A DNA stretch of 64,000 nucleotides from Streptomyces musisoli (lineage in GTDB: Bacteria; Actinomycetota; Actinomycetes; Streptomycetales; Streptomycetaceae), in assembly GCF_016741855.1 (NCBI RefSeq), contig NZ_JAERRH010000021.1, positions 37,042 through 101,041 of the forward strand, read 5' to 3'. Each line of letters opens with the position of its first letter. Position 1 is the first letter of the stretch. A program made the position numbers and the translations under genes. The notes under the pieces were generated by a model that made no database searches, was not told where the DNA came from, and worked only from the letters and a program-made list of their open reading frames with translations. Positions 9,599-16,906 of the stretch are shown in pieces.

Positions 9599-10182
9599 CC
9601 ACGGCCAGACGCGACACCTACACGCCCGAGACGCTGCTCTCCGTCGCCGTGCGGGTCTTCAACGAGCGCGGCTACGACGGCACCTCCATGGAGCATCTGT
9701 CCAAGGCTGCCGGCATCTCCAAGTCGTCGATCTACCACCACGTCAGCGGCAAGGAGGAGCTGCTGCGCCGGGCCGTCAGCCGTGCCCTGGACGGCCTGTT
9801 CGCCATCCTGGACGAGGAGCACGCGCGCGCGGGGCAGTCCGTCGACCGGCTGGAGCACGTCGTGCGCCGCATGGTCGAGGTGCTCATAGCCGAGCTGCCC
9901 TATGTGACGCTGCTGCTGCGTGTGCGCGGCAACACGGAGACCGAGCGGTGGGCGCTGGAGCGCCGCCGCGACTTCGACCACCGGGTCGCCGAGCTGCTGA
10001 AGGCGGCGGCGGCCGACGGGGACGTGCGCGGGGACGTGGAGGTCCGCCTGGCCACCCGGCTGGTCTTCGGAATGGTCAACTCCATCGTGGAGTGGTACCG
10101 CCCGGACGCGCGGGGCGCGAGCGGCCAGGAGGTGGCCGACGCCGTCGTCCGGCTGGTCTTCTCTGGCCTGCGCCAGGCCTGA
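9595..10182 (+). CDS. paaR: TetR-family regulator, probable PaaR
   Basis: The 195-aa protein has a TetR helix-turn-helix at residues 10-55 (LLSVAVRVFNERGYDGTSM, then the recognition helix SKSSIYHHVSGKEEL) and an all-alpha ligand domain. It is co-translated with the hydroxyacyl-CoA dehydrogenase (ATGA overlap) and lies between paa genes and the bkd operon. Three copies of one dyad upstream of paaA, paaH and bkdA make it the best candidate repressor, with phenylacetyl-CoA as the likely inducer by analogy with other PaaR proteins. Its stop is only 2 bp from that of the convergent Lrp gene. The paaR name is inferred from context. Confidence 0.75.
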   Translation: MTTARRDTYTPETLLSVAVRVFNERGYDGTSMEHLSKAAGISKSSIYHHVSGKEELLRRAVSRALDGLFAILDEEHARAGQSVDRLEHVVRRMVEVLIAELPYVTLLLRVRGNTETERWALERRRDFDHRVAELLKAAAADGDVRGDVEVRLATRLVFGMVNSIVEWYRPDARGASGQEVADAVVRLVFSGLRQA

Positions 10183-10184
10183 CC

Positions 10185-10685
10185 TCAGCTGTCGGGCTCC
10201 AGGTCCTCCTCCTCGAACACCAGCAGCGTGCGGGTGCTGAGCACCTCGGGGATCGCCTGGAGCCGGGTCAGTACCAGCTCGCGCAGCGCCCTGTTGTCGG
10301 GCGTGTGCACCAGCAGCAGCACGTCGAAGTCACCGCCCACCAGGGCGATGTGAGAGGCGCCGGGCAGCTGTCTGAGCTGCTCGCGGACCGTGCGCCAGGT
10401 GTTCTGGACGATTTTCAGCGTGATGTAAGCGGACGTGCCGTGGCCCGCCCGCTCGTGGTCCACCCGGGCGCTGAAGCCCCTGATCACCCCGTCCTCGACG
10501 AGCCGGTTGATGCGCGCGTAGGCGTTGGCGCGCGAAACGTGGACACGTTCGGCGACGGACCGTATCGAGGAACGGCCGTCCGCCTGGAGGATCCGCAGGA
10601 TGTCCTGATCGATGGCGTCCAGCGGGCGTGGCGGCGGAAGCGCGACACCTTCCCGCGGCCCTTCGGCCATTTGTTCAGGCTCCAT
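10185..10685 (-). CDS. bkdR: Lrp/AsnC-family regulator, probable BkdR
   Basis: The 166-aa product has an N-terminal winged helix (LDAIDQDILRILQADGRSS; VHVSRANAYARINRLVEDG) and a C-terminal RAM ligand/oligomer domain ending VLSTRTLLVFEE. It is divergent from bkdABC. In Streptomyces coelicolor an Lrp-type BkdR beside a bkd operon is known to control it and to affect development, so the same role is likely here. The start is ATG at 10685, preceded by GGAGCGGGG; an in-frame ATG 15 bp further in is an alternative. Confidence 0.78.
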   Translation of the reverse strand: MEPEQMAEGPREGVALPPPRPLDAIDQDILRILQADGRSSIRSVAERVHVSRANAYARINRLVEDGVIRGFSARVDHERAGHGTSAYITLKIVQNTWRTVREQLRQLPGASHIALVGGDFDVLLLVHTPDNRALRELVLTRLQAIPEVLSTRTLLVFEEEDLEPDS

Positions 10686-10786
10686 GTCCCCCCGCTCCCT
10701 CGCCGTGGACGTCCTGCGTTCATTCCAGGCTGTGGAGAACCGTTTGTCCACAGCCTGAAGGCGCCTGTAGCCAAAATGTGCCGACG

Positions 10787-10800
10787 ACCGAACAATCGGT
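10787..10800. promoter_or_regulatory. Predicted PaaR-type operator 3 (bkdR / bkdA intergenic)
   Basis: The sequence is ACCGA-ACAA-TCGGT, 61 bp before the bkdA ATG. The arms are identical to those of operators 1 and 2, and only one central base departs from ACCGNNCGNNCGGT. The interval 10686-10860 also carries sequence for an Lrp-type site, which I could not define. Confidence 0.65.
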
Positions 10801-10860
10801 AGGTGAGGCGGGTCACAGCCGACACGCCTCCCGTAGCCGCTCCCACGAGGAGGTGCCGTC

Positions 10861-12033
10861 ATGACGGTTCTGGAGCAGCGGGGCGCGTACCGGCCTTCGC
10901 CGCCGCCCGCCTGGCAGCCCCGTATGGACCCCGCGCCGCTGCTGCCCGACGCCGAGCCCTACCGCGTCCTCGGCACCGAGGCGGCCGGAAAGGCAGACCC
11001 CGGCCTGCTGCGCCGGCTCCACGCCGAGCTGGTCCGCGGACGCCGGTACAACACGCAGGCCACCGCGCTGACGAAGCAGGGCCGGCTCGCCGTCTATCCG
11101 TCCAGCACCGGCCAGGAGGCCTGCGAGGTCGCTGCCGCCCTGGCCCTGGAGGAGCGCGACTGGCTCTTCCCCAGCTACCGCGACACGCTCGCCGTCGTCG
11201 CCCGGGGCGTGGACCCGGTCGAGGCGCTCACCCTGCTGCGCGGCGACTGGCACACCGGCTACGACCCCTACGCCCACCGGGTGGCCCCCCTCAGCACCCC
11301 GCTGGCCACCCAGCTGCCGCACGCCGTGGGCCTCGCCCACGCCGCCCGCCTCAAGGGCGACGACGTGGTCGCGCTCGCCATGGTCGGCGACGGCGGCACC
11401 AGCGAGGGCGACTTCCACGAGGCGCTGAACTTCGCCGCCGTCTGGCAGGCACCGGTCGTCTTCCTGGTGCAGAACAACGGCTTCGCCATCTCCGTCCCGC
11501 TCGCCAAGCAGACCGCCGCACCCTCCCTGGCCCACAAGGCCGTCGGGTACGGCATGCCGGGCCGGCTGGTCGACGGCAACGACGCCGCGGCCGTGCACGA
11601 GGTCCTCAGCGACGCCGTACGGCACGCGCGCGCCGGTGGCGGCCCGACCCTGATCGAGGCGGTGACGTACCGCATCGAGGCCCACACCAACGCCGACGAC
11701 GCCACCCGGTACCGGGGCGACACCGAGGTCGAGGCCTGGCGCGCCCACGACCCGGTCGAACTGCTGGAACGCGAACTGACCACGCGCGGCCTGCTGGACG
11801 AGGACGCCATTGCCGCCGTCCGGCAGGACGCCGAGACGATGGCTGCCGACCTGCGGGAACGCATGAACCGGGACCCCGAACTCAACCCGATGGACCTCTT
11901 CGACCACGTCTACGCCGAGACCACCGCCCAACTGCGCGAACAGCGCGCCCTGCTGCGGGCCGAGCTGGAGGCCGAGCAGGAGCAGCACGGTGAGTCCGGC
12001 GAGCCGGGCGCACAGGAAGGCGGCGCCCGATGA
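10861..12033 (+). CDS. bkdA: Branched-chain 2-oxoacid dehydrogenase E1 alpha subunit
   Basis: This is the thiamine-diphosphate E1 alpha subunit that decarboxylates 2-oxo acids from Val, Leu and Ile. The 390-aa protein carries the ThDP/Mg motif at GDGGTSEGDFHEALNF...QNN (about residues 177-206) and the phosphorylation-loop region RIEAHTNADDATRYRG. ATG at 10861 follows GAGGAGG. It is first of bkdABC; the next gene starts in an ATGA overlap. The layout resembles the bkdABC cluster of S. avermitilis. The nearby paa genes and shared operator raise the possibility that phenylpyruvate is also a substrate. Confidence 0.88.
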   Translation: MTVLEQRGAYRPSPPPAWQPRMDPAPLLPDAEPYRVLGTEAAGKADPGLLRRLHAELVRGRRYNTQATALTKQGRLAVYPSSTGQEACEVAAALALEERDWLFPSYRDTLAVVARGVDPVEALTLLRGDWHTGYDPYAHRVAPLSTPLATQLPHAVGLAHAARLKGDDVVALAMVGDGGTSEGDFHEALNFAAVWQAPVVFLVQNNGFAISVPLAKQTAAPSLAHKAVGYGMPGRLVDGNDAAAVHEVLSDAVRHARAGGGPTLIEAVTYRIEAHTNADDATRYRGDTEVEAWRAHDPVELLERELTTRGLLDEDAIAAVRQDAETMAADLRERMNRDPELNPMDLFDHVYAETTAQLREQRALLRAELEAEQEQHGESGEPGAQEGGAR

Positions 12034-13034
12034 CGACCGTCGCCGTCAAGCCCGCCACCATGGCGCAGGCCCTCACCCGCGCGATGCGCGACGCCATGGC
12101 AGCCGACCCCACCGTGCACGTCATGGGCGAGGACGTCGGCACCCTCGGCGGTGTCTTCCGCGTCACCGACGGGCTCGCCAAGGAGTTCGGCGAGGACCGC
12201 TGCACCGACACCCCGCTCGCCGAGGCCGGCATCCTCGGCACCGCCGTCGGCATGGCCATGTACGGCCTGCGGCCCGTGGTGGAGATGCAGTTCGACGCCT
12301 TCGCCTACCCGGCGTTCGAGCAGCTGATCAGCCACGTCTCCCGGATGCGCAACCGCACCCGCGGCAGGATGCCCCTGCCGATCACCGTCCGCGTCCCCTA
12401 CGGCGGCGGCATCGGCGGCGTCGAGCACCACAGCGACTCCTCCGAGGCCTACTACATGGCCACCCCGGGGCTGCACGTCGTCACCCCGGCCACCGTCGCC
12501 GACGCCTACGGGCTGCTGCGCCGCGCCATCGCCTCCGACGACCCGGTCGTCTTCCTGGAGCCCAAGCGGCTGTACTGGTCGAAGGACACCTGGAACCCCG
12601 AGCAGCCGACGGATGTGGAACCCATCGGCCGTGCCGTCGTGCGCCGACCCGGCAGCAGCGCCACGCTCATCACCTACGGCCCCTCGCTGCCGGTCTGCAT
12701 GGAGGCCGCCGAGGCCGCCCGGGCGGAGGGCTGGGATCTGGAGGTCCTCGACCTGCGCTCCCTGGTGCCGTTCGACGACGAGACGGTCTGCGCCGCCGTA
12801 CGGCGCACCGGCCGCGCGGTCGTCGTCCACGAGTCCACCGGGTTCGGCGGACCGGGCGGCGAGATCGCGGCCCGGATCACCGAGCGCTGCTTCCACCACC
12901 TGGAGGCGCCGGTGCTGCGCGTCGCCGGGTTCGACATCCCGTACCCGCCGCCCATGCTGGAGCGGCACCACCTGCCCGGCGTCGACCGCATCCTCGACGC
13001 CGTGGCCCGGCTGCAGTGGGAGGCCGAGGGCTGA
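12030..13034 (+). CDS. bkdB: Branched-chain 2-oxoacid dehydrogenase E1 beta subunit
   Basis: This is the transketolase-like E1 beta partner of BkdA, forming the alpha2beta2 E1 decarboxylase. The 334-aa product has the family pattern VMGEDVGTLGGVFRVTDGLA, the ThDP-contacting region around VEMQFDAFAYPAFEQL, VRVPYGGGIGGVEHHSDS and a C-terminal transketolase domain ending FDIPYPPPMLERHHLP. It overlaps bkdA (ATGA) and bkdC (TGATG). Confidence 0.92.
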   Translation: MTTVAVKPATMAQALTRAMRDAMAADPTVHVMGEDVGTLGGVFRVTDGLAKEFGEDRCTDTPLAEAGILGTAVGMAMYGLRPVVEMQFDAFAYPAFEQLISHVSRMRNRTRGRMPLPITVRVPYGGGIGGVEHHSDSSEAYYMATPGLHVVTPATVADAYGLLRRAIASDDPVVFLEPKRLYWSKDTWNPEQPTDVEPIGRAVVRRPGSSATLITYGPSLPVCMEAAEAARAEGWDLEVLDLRSLVPFDDETVCAAVRRTGRAVVVHESTGFGGPGGEIAARITERCFHHLEAPVLRVAGFDIPYPPPMLERHHLPGVDRILDAVARLQWEAEG

Positions 13035-14473
13035 TGGCTCAGGTGCTGGAGTTCAAGCTGCCCGACCTCGGTGAGGGACTCACCGAGGCGGAGATCGTCC
13101 GCTGGCTGGTCCAGGTCGGTGACGTGGTCACCGTCGACCAGCCGGTGGTCGAGGTCGAGACGGCCAAGGCCATGGTCGAGGTGCCCTGCCCGTACGGCGG
13201 CGTGGTCACCGCGCGCTACGGCGAGGAGGGCACCGAACTGCCCGTCGGCGCCCCGCTCCTGACGGTCGCCGTGGGCGAGCCGGCGGCGGAGCCGGAGGGC
13301 TCGGGCAACGTCCTCGTGGGCTACGGCACCCAGGCCCCGGCGGCACGACGGCGCCGGGTCCGGGCGGGCACGGCCACCGCCAACGGGCAGGCCAGGAAGC
13401 CCGAGCCCGGCCCGATGACCCCCCACACGCGCGGTACCGCACCGGCCAGGGCACAGCTGCCCGCGCCCACGCCGGCATCCGCGCCTACGTCGGCATCCGC
13501 GCCTACGTCGGCATCCGCGCCCACGCAGGCAGCCGCAGCCGCGCACCCCGCCGCGCCCGTATCCGCCATGGCGCCCGCCCAGGGACCCGTCCCCGTGATC
13601 TCCCCCCTCGTGCGCAGGCTGGCCCGGGACAACGGCGTCGACCTGCGGCAGCTGGCCGGCTCCGGCCCGGACGGGCTCATCCTGCGCGCGGACGTCGAGA
13701 ACGTGCTGCGAGCCGGCACCGCGCCCGCCCGTGCGGCCGACGAGCAGGCCGTACCGGCCCCGGCTGCGGCCCCCCGTGCCGAGGGCGAGGTCCGGATCCC
13801 GCTCAAGGGCATCCGCGGCGCCGTCGCCGACAAGCTGTCCCGCAGCCGCCGGGAGATCCCGGACGCCACCTGCTGGGTCGACGCCGACGCGACGGAACTC
13901 CTGCGCGCCCGGGCCGCGATGAACGCGGCCGGAGGCCCGAAGGTCTCCCTCCTCGCCCTGCTCGCCCGCATCTGCACGGCCGCCCTGGCCCGGTTCCCCG
14001 AGCTGAACTCCTACGTCGACACCGACGCCCGCGAGGTCGTCCAGCTCGGCCAGGTCCACCTCGGGTTCGCCGCCCAGACCGAACGCGGGCTGGTCGTACC
14101 GGTCGTCCGGGACGCCCACGCGCGCGACGCCGAGTCCCTGACCGCCGAGTTCGCCCGGCTCACCGAGGCAGCCCGCACGGGCACGCTCACACCCGGGGAA
14201 CTCACCGGCGGGACCTTCACGCTGAACAACTACGGCGTCTTCGGCGTCGACGGTTCCACCCCGATCGTCAACCACCCCGAGGCGGCCATGCTCGGCGTCG
14301 GCCGCATCATCCCCAAGCCGTGGGTGCACGAGGGCGAACTCGCCGTCCGCCAGGTCGTCCAGCTCTCGTTCACCTTCGACCACCGGGTGTGCGACGGCGG
14401 CACCGCGGGCGGGTTCCTGCGGTACGTGGCGGACTGCGTGGAACAGCCGGCGGTGCTGCTGCGCACGCTGTGA
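13034..14473 (+). CDS. bkdC: Branched-chain 2-oxoacid dehydrogenase E2 (dihydrolipoamide acyltransferase)
   Basis: This is the E2 core enzyme that takes the acyl group from E1 onto lipoate and then to CoA. Its domains are a lipoyl domain (residues 1-80, lipoylated Lys in VETAKAMVE), an Ala/Pro linker, an E1/E3-binding domain (VISPLVRRLARDNGVDLRQL, about residues 190-230) and the acyltransferase catalytic domain ending with FDHRVCDGG (His/Asp catalytic pair). Length is 479 aa. The linker holds three 18-bp repeats (13474-13527). The last codons and stop are duplicated 24 bp downstream. No E3 gene is in the window. Confidence 0.92.
   Translation: MAQVLEFKLPDLGEGLTEAEIVRWLVQVGDVVTVDQPVVEVETAKAMVEVPCPYGGVVTARYGEEGTELPVGAPLLTVAVGEPAAEPEGSGNVLVGYGTQAPAARRRRVRAGTATANGQARKPEPGPMTPHTRGTAPARAQLPAPTPASAPTSASAPTSASAPTQAAAAAHPAAPVSAMAPAQGPVPVISPLVRRLARDNGVDLRQLAGSGPDGLILRADVENVLRAGTAPARAADEQAVPAPAAAPRAEGEVRIPLKGIRGAVADKLSRSRREIPDATCWVDADATELLRARAAMNAAGGPKVSLLALLARICTAALARFPELNSYVDTDAREVVQLGQVHLGFAAQTERGLVVPVVRDAHARDAESLTAEFARLTEAARTGTLTPGELTGGTFTLNNYGVFGVDGSTPIVNHPEAAMLGVGRIIPKPWVHEGELAVRQVVQLSFTFDHRVCDGGTAGGFLRYVADCVEQPAVLLRTL
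13474..13527 (+). repeat. Three 18-bp in-frame tandem repeats in the bkdC linker
   Basis: The unit ggcatccgcgcctacgtc occurs at 13474-13491 and 13492-13509 exactly, and at 13510-13527 with changes in its last bases. It encodes the hinge repeat SAPTSA. Such Ala/Pro linkers are normal in E2 proteins; the near-perfect DNA identity points to a recent slippage expansion. Confidence 0.9.
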
Positions 14474-14497
14474 GAGATGAGCGTGCGCACGCTGTGA
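14459..14497 (+). repeat. Duplicated 3' end of bkdC
   Basis: The final codons and stop of bkdC (cTGCGCACGCTGTGA, 14459-14473) recur at 14483-14497 with one difference, 24 bp downstream and in the same frame. The core is also self-complementary (GCGTGCGCACGC at 14481-14492), so the segment might fold. It is one of three 3'-end duplications in the window. Confidence 0.8.
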
Positions 14498-14543
14498 CGT
14501 ACGACCGGTCCGGAAGGCGGGGCGGGCAGGACATACTCGAGGA

Positions 14544-15452
14544 GTGACCACCGCACCCGCCGCCTCCGGGGCGCCCGCGCCGTACGACGCCGTCGTGCTG
14601 GCCGGCGGCTCCGCCCGGCGGCTCGGCGGGGCCGACAAGCCCGCGGTCCGGGTCGGGGGCCGCGCGCTGCTCGACCGGGTGCTCGCGGCCTGCGCGGGCG
14701 CCCGGACGACCGTCGTCGTCGCCGCCCCCCGGCCCACCGCCCGGCCGGTGCGCTGGGCGCGCGAGGAGCCGCCCGGTGGCGGGCCGGTCGCCGCCCTGGA
14801 GGCCGGCCTGCGGTGCACCACCGCCGGGCACGTCCTCGTGCTCTCCGCCGACCTGCCCTTCCTCGAACGAGGCACGGTCGAGCGGCTGCTGACCACCCTT
14901 CGGGACACCGGTGCCGACGGCGCGCTGCTCACCGACGCCGACGGCCGCGACCAGCCGCTCGTGGCCGCCTACCGCACCGCGGCCCTGCACCGCGAGCTGA
15001 CCGCCCTCGCCGTCACGCACGACGGCCTCACCGGGCTGCCCCTGCGCCGGCTGACCGGCGCCCTCCGCCTCACCCGCGTCCCCGGCCCGCTCGCGTCCTT
15101 CGACTGCGACACCTGGGACGACATCGCCGACGCCAGGGCACGGATCAGGGAGCATGGCCACGTGTTGGATGAATGGATCTCCGCAGTCAAGGACGAACTG
15201 GGCATCGACCTGGACGTCGACACCGGCGTCCTGCTCGACCTGGCCCGTGACGCCGCACACGGCGTGGCCCGCCCGGCCGCCCCGCTGACCACCTTCCTCG
15301 TCGGCTACGCGGCGGCGAAGGGCGCGGGCGGCCCGGAGGCCGTCGCCGAGGCCGCCCGCAGGGCCGCCGCGCTGGCCCTCAGGTGGCAGGAGGAGAGCAA
15401 CGTGGGCAAGGACGAGAGCAACGGGGGCCCGAGCGCCCCGGACGCCGGATGA
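14544..15452 (+). CDS. mobA: MobA-like molybdenum cofactor guanylyltransferase fused to DUF6457
   Basis: The N-terminal ~195 residues form a MobA nucleotidyltransferase (VVLAGGSARRLGGADKPAV at residues 16-34; LSADLPFLERGTVERLL around 105), which attaches GMP to molybdopterin-bound molybdenum. The C-terminal ~95 residues (LDEWISAVKDELGIDLDVD onward) are a DUF6457 domain, found alone or fused in actinobacteria and of unknown role. GTG at 14544 is used; a short AG-rich leader precedes it. The gene overlaps moeA (ATGA), which supports a molybdenum cofactor role. Confidence 0.82.
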   Translation: MTTAPAASGAPAPYDAVVLAGGSARRLGGADKPAVRVGGRALLDRVLAACAGARTTVVVAAPRPTARPVRWAREEPPGGGPVAALEAGLRCTTAGHVLVLSADLPFLERGTVERLLTTLRDTGADGALLTDADGRDQPLVAAYRTAALHRELTALAVTHDGLTGLPLRRLTGALRLTRVPGPLASFDCDTWDDIADARARIREHGHVLDEWISAVKDELGIDLDVDTGVLLDLARDAAHGVARPAAPLTTFLVGYAAAKGAGGPEAVAEAARRAAALALRWQEESNVGKDESNGGPSAPDAG

Positions 15453-16903
15453 CCGCCCCCGGCACCCGGGCCGAGGCGCCCGCCGGGGACACCGACGACC
15501 TCGATGTCGAGGAGGCCCTGGCGCTGGTGAGGGAAGGCCACCGGGAATCCCGGGACGACGGCACCGACGACGGGGCGGGCCAGGTGCCCGGCCCGTCCCC
15601 GCGGCCCGCCGGTGAACGGCCCGCCGAGCGGCACAGGGCCACCCCCTGGCCCCGGGCCCGCGAGATCGCGGCCCGTGCCGCGCGCGCCCAGGGCACGAGG
15701 GGCGAGGGAGGCGCCGCCGCCGGTGCCCGACGCGCCCCCGTCCAGGTGTCCCTCGGTGACGCCCTCGGACTGGTCCTGGCCGCCCCCCTCGACGCGCTCA
15801 CCGACCTGCCCTCCTTCGACACCTCCGCGATGGACGGCTGGGCGGTCGCCGGTCCAGGCCCCTGGCAGGTCCGGGAGGAGGGGGTGCTCGCCGGGCACGC
15901 GCAGCCCGAGCCGCTCACCGACGGCGAGGCCGTCCGCATCGCCACCGGTGCCCGCATCCCCGCCGACACCACCGCCGTCCTGCGGAGCGAGCACGGCCGG
16001 ATCGACACCCAGGGCCGGCTGCACACCACCCTCCCCCACTCTCGGCTTCGCTCGAGCGGGGGGACCCCCATGCTGCACCACGGCCAGGACATCCGGCCAC
16101 GCGGTCAGGAGTGCCGCAGCGGCGACCAGCTGCTGCCCGTGGGCACCCTGGTCACCCCCGCCGTCCTGGGCCTCGCCGCGGCGGCCGGCTACGACACGGT
16201 CACCGTCGTACCCCGCCCCCGCGTCGAAGTCCTCGTCCTCGGAGACGAGTTGCTCACCGAGGGTCTGCCGCACGACGGGCTGATCAGGGACGCGCTCGGC
16301 CCCATGCTCCCGCCGTGGCTGCGCGCGCTCGGAGCCGACGTCATCGCCGTCCGCCGGATCGGCGACGACGCCCGGGCGCTCCGCAAGGCGGTCACCGGTT
16401 CCAAGGCCGACCTGATCGTCACCACGGGCGGCACCGCGGCCGGACCCGTCGACCACGTCCACCCGATCCTGGAACGCATCGGCGCCGAACTCCTCGTCGA
16501 CGGTGTCAAGGTCCGCCCCGGCCACCCCATGCTGCTGGCCCGCACCAAGGACCACCAGCACCTCGTCGGCCTGCCCGGCAACCCCCTCGCGGCCGTCTCC
16601 GGCCTGCTCACGCTCGCCGAACCCCTGCTGCGCACCCTCGCCGCCCATCCCGCCCCCGAGCCGTACACACTGCCCCTGAAAGAGGCGGTGCAGGGGCACC
16701 CGTACGACACCCGGCTCATCCCCGTGGTGCTGCGGGGCGACCACGCCGTGCCGCTGCACTACAACGGCCCGGCCATGCTCCGCGGCGTCGCCGCCGCCGA
16801 CGCGCTGGCCGTCGTACCCCCGGGCGGGGCCCGGCAGGGCGAGGAGGCGGAGCTGCTGGACCTGCCTTGGGCGACCGCCGGAATCGGGGTGTGTTTCACG
16901 TGA
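15449..16903 (+). CDS. moeA: Molybdopterin molybdenumtransferase MoeA with an internal inserted repeat
   Basis: MoeA inserts molybdate into adenylylated molybdopterin. The 484-aa product contains LPSFDTSAMDGWAV, GARIPADTTAV, the GDELLTEG loop, VTTGGTAAGPVDHV and LVGLPGNPLAAVSG. The N-terminal ~95 residues are an acidic/charged extension not typical of MoeA. At 16031-16073 the frame crosses a C-run/G-run hairpin sequence encoding PHSRLRSSGGTPM, which interrupts the conserved domain and looks like a dispersed Streptomyces repeat retained in frame. The stop lies inside a perfect parS site (16893-16906). Confidence 0.88.
   Translation: MTAPGTRAEAPAGDTDDLDVEEALALVREGHRESRDDGTDDGAGQVPGPSPRPAGERPAERHRATPWPRAREIAARAARAQGTRGEGGAAAGARRAPVQVSLGDALGLVLAAPLDALTDLPSFDTSAMDGWAVAGPGPWQVREEGVLAGHAQPEPLTDGEAVRIATGARIPADTTAVLRSEHGRIDTQGRLHTTLPHSRLRSSGGTPMLHHGQDIRPRGQECRSGDQLLPVGTLVTPAVLGLAAAAGYDTVTVVPRPRVEVLVLGDELLTEGLPHDGLIRDALGPMLPPWLRALGADVIAVRRIGDDARALRKAVTGSKADLIVTTGGTAAGPVDHVHPILERIGAELLVDGVKVRPGHPMLLARTKDHQHLVGLPGNPLAAVSGLLTLAEPLLRTLAAHPAPEPYTLPLKEAVQGHPYDTRLIPVVLRGDHAVPLHYNGPAMLRGVAAADALAVVPPGGARQGEEAELLDLPWATAGIGVCFT
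16031..16073 (+). repeat. Dispersed hairpin repeat inserted in moeA
   Basis: The segment reads CCCCCACTCTCGGCTTCGCT followed by CGAGC and a GGGGGGACCCCC block, so a G-run lies between two C-runs. I recognise this type of sequence as a short element that occurs many times in Streptomyces genomes, usually between genes. Here it is read through in frame within moeA. Confidence 0.6.
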
Positions 16904-16906
16904 AAC
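16893..16906. other. parS site (ParB binding), perfect
   Basis: GTTTCACGTGAAAC is a perfect 14-bp palindrome and is identical to the Streptomyces parS consensus. It spans the moeA stop and the GTG start of the channel gene. In Streptomyces, parS sites cluster around oriC, where ParB loads to organise and segregate chromosomes. Confidence 0.92.
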
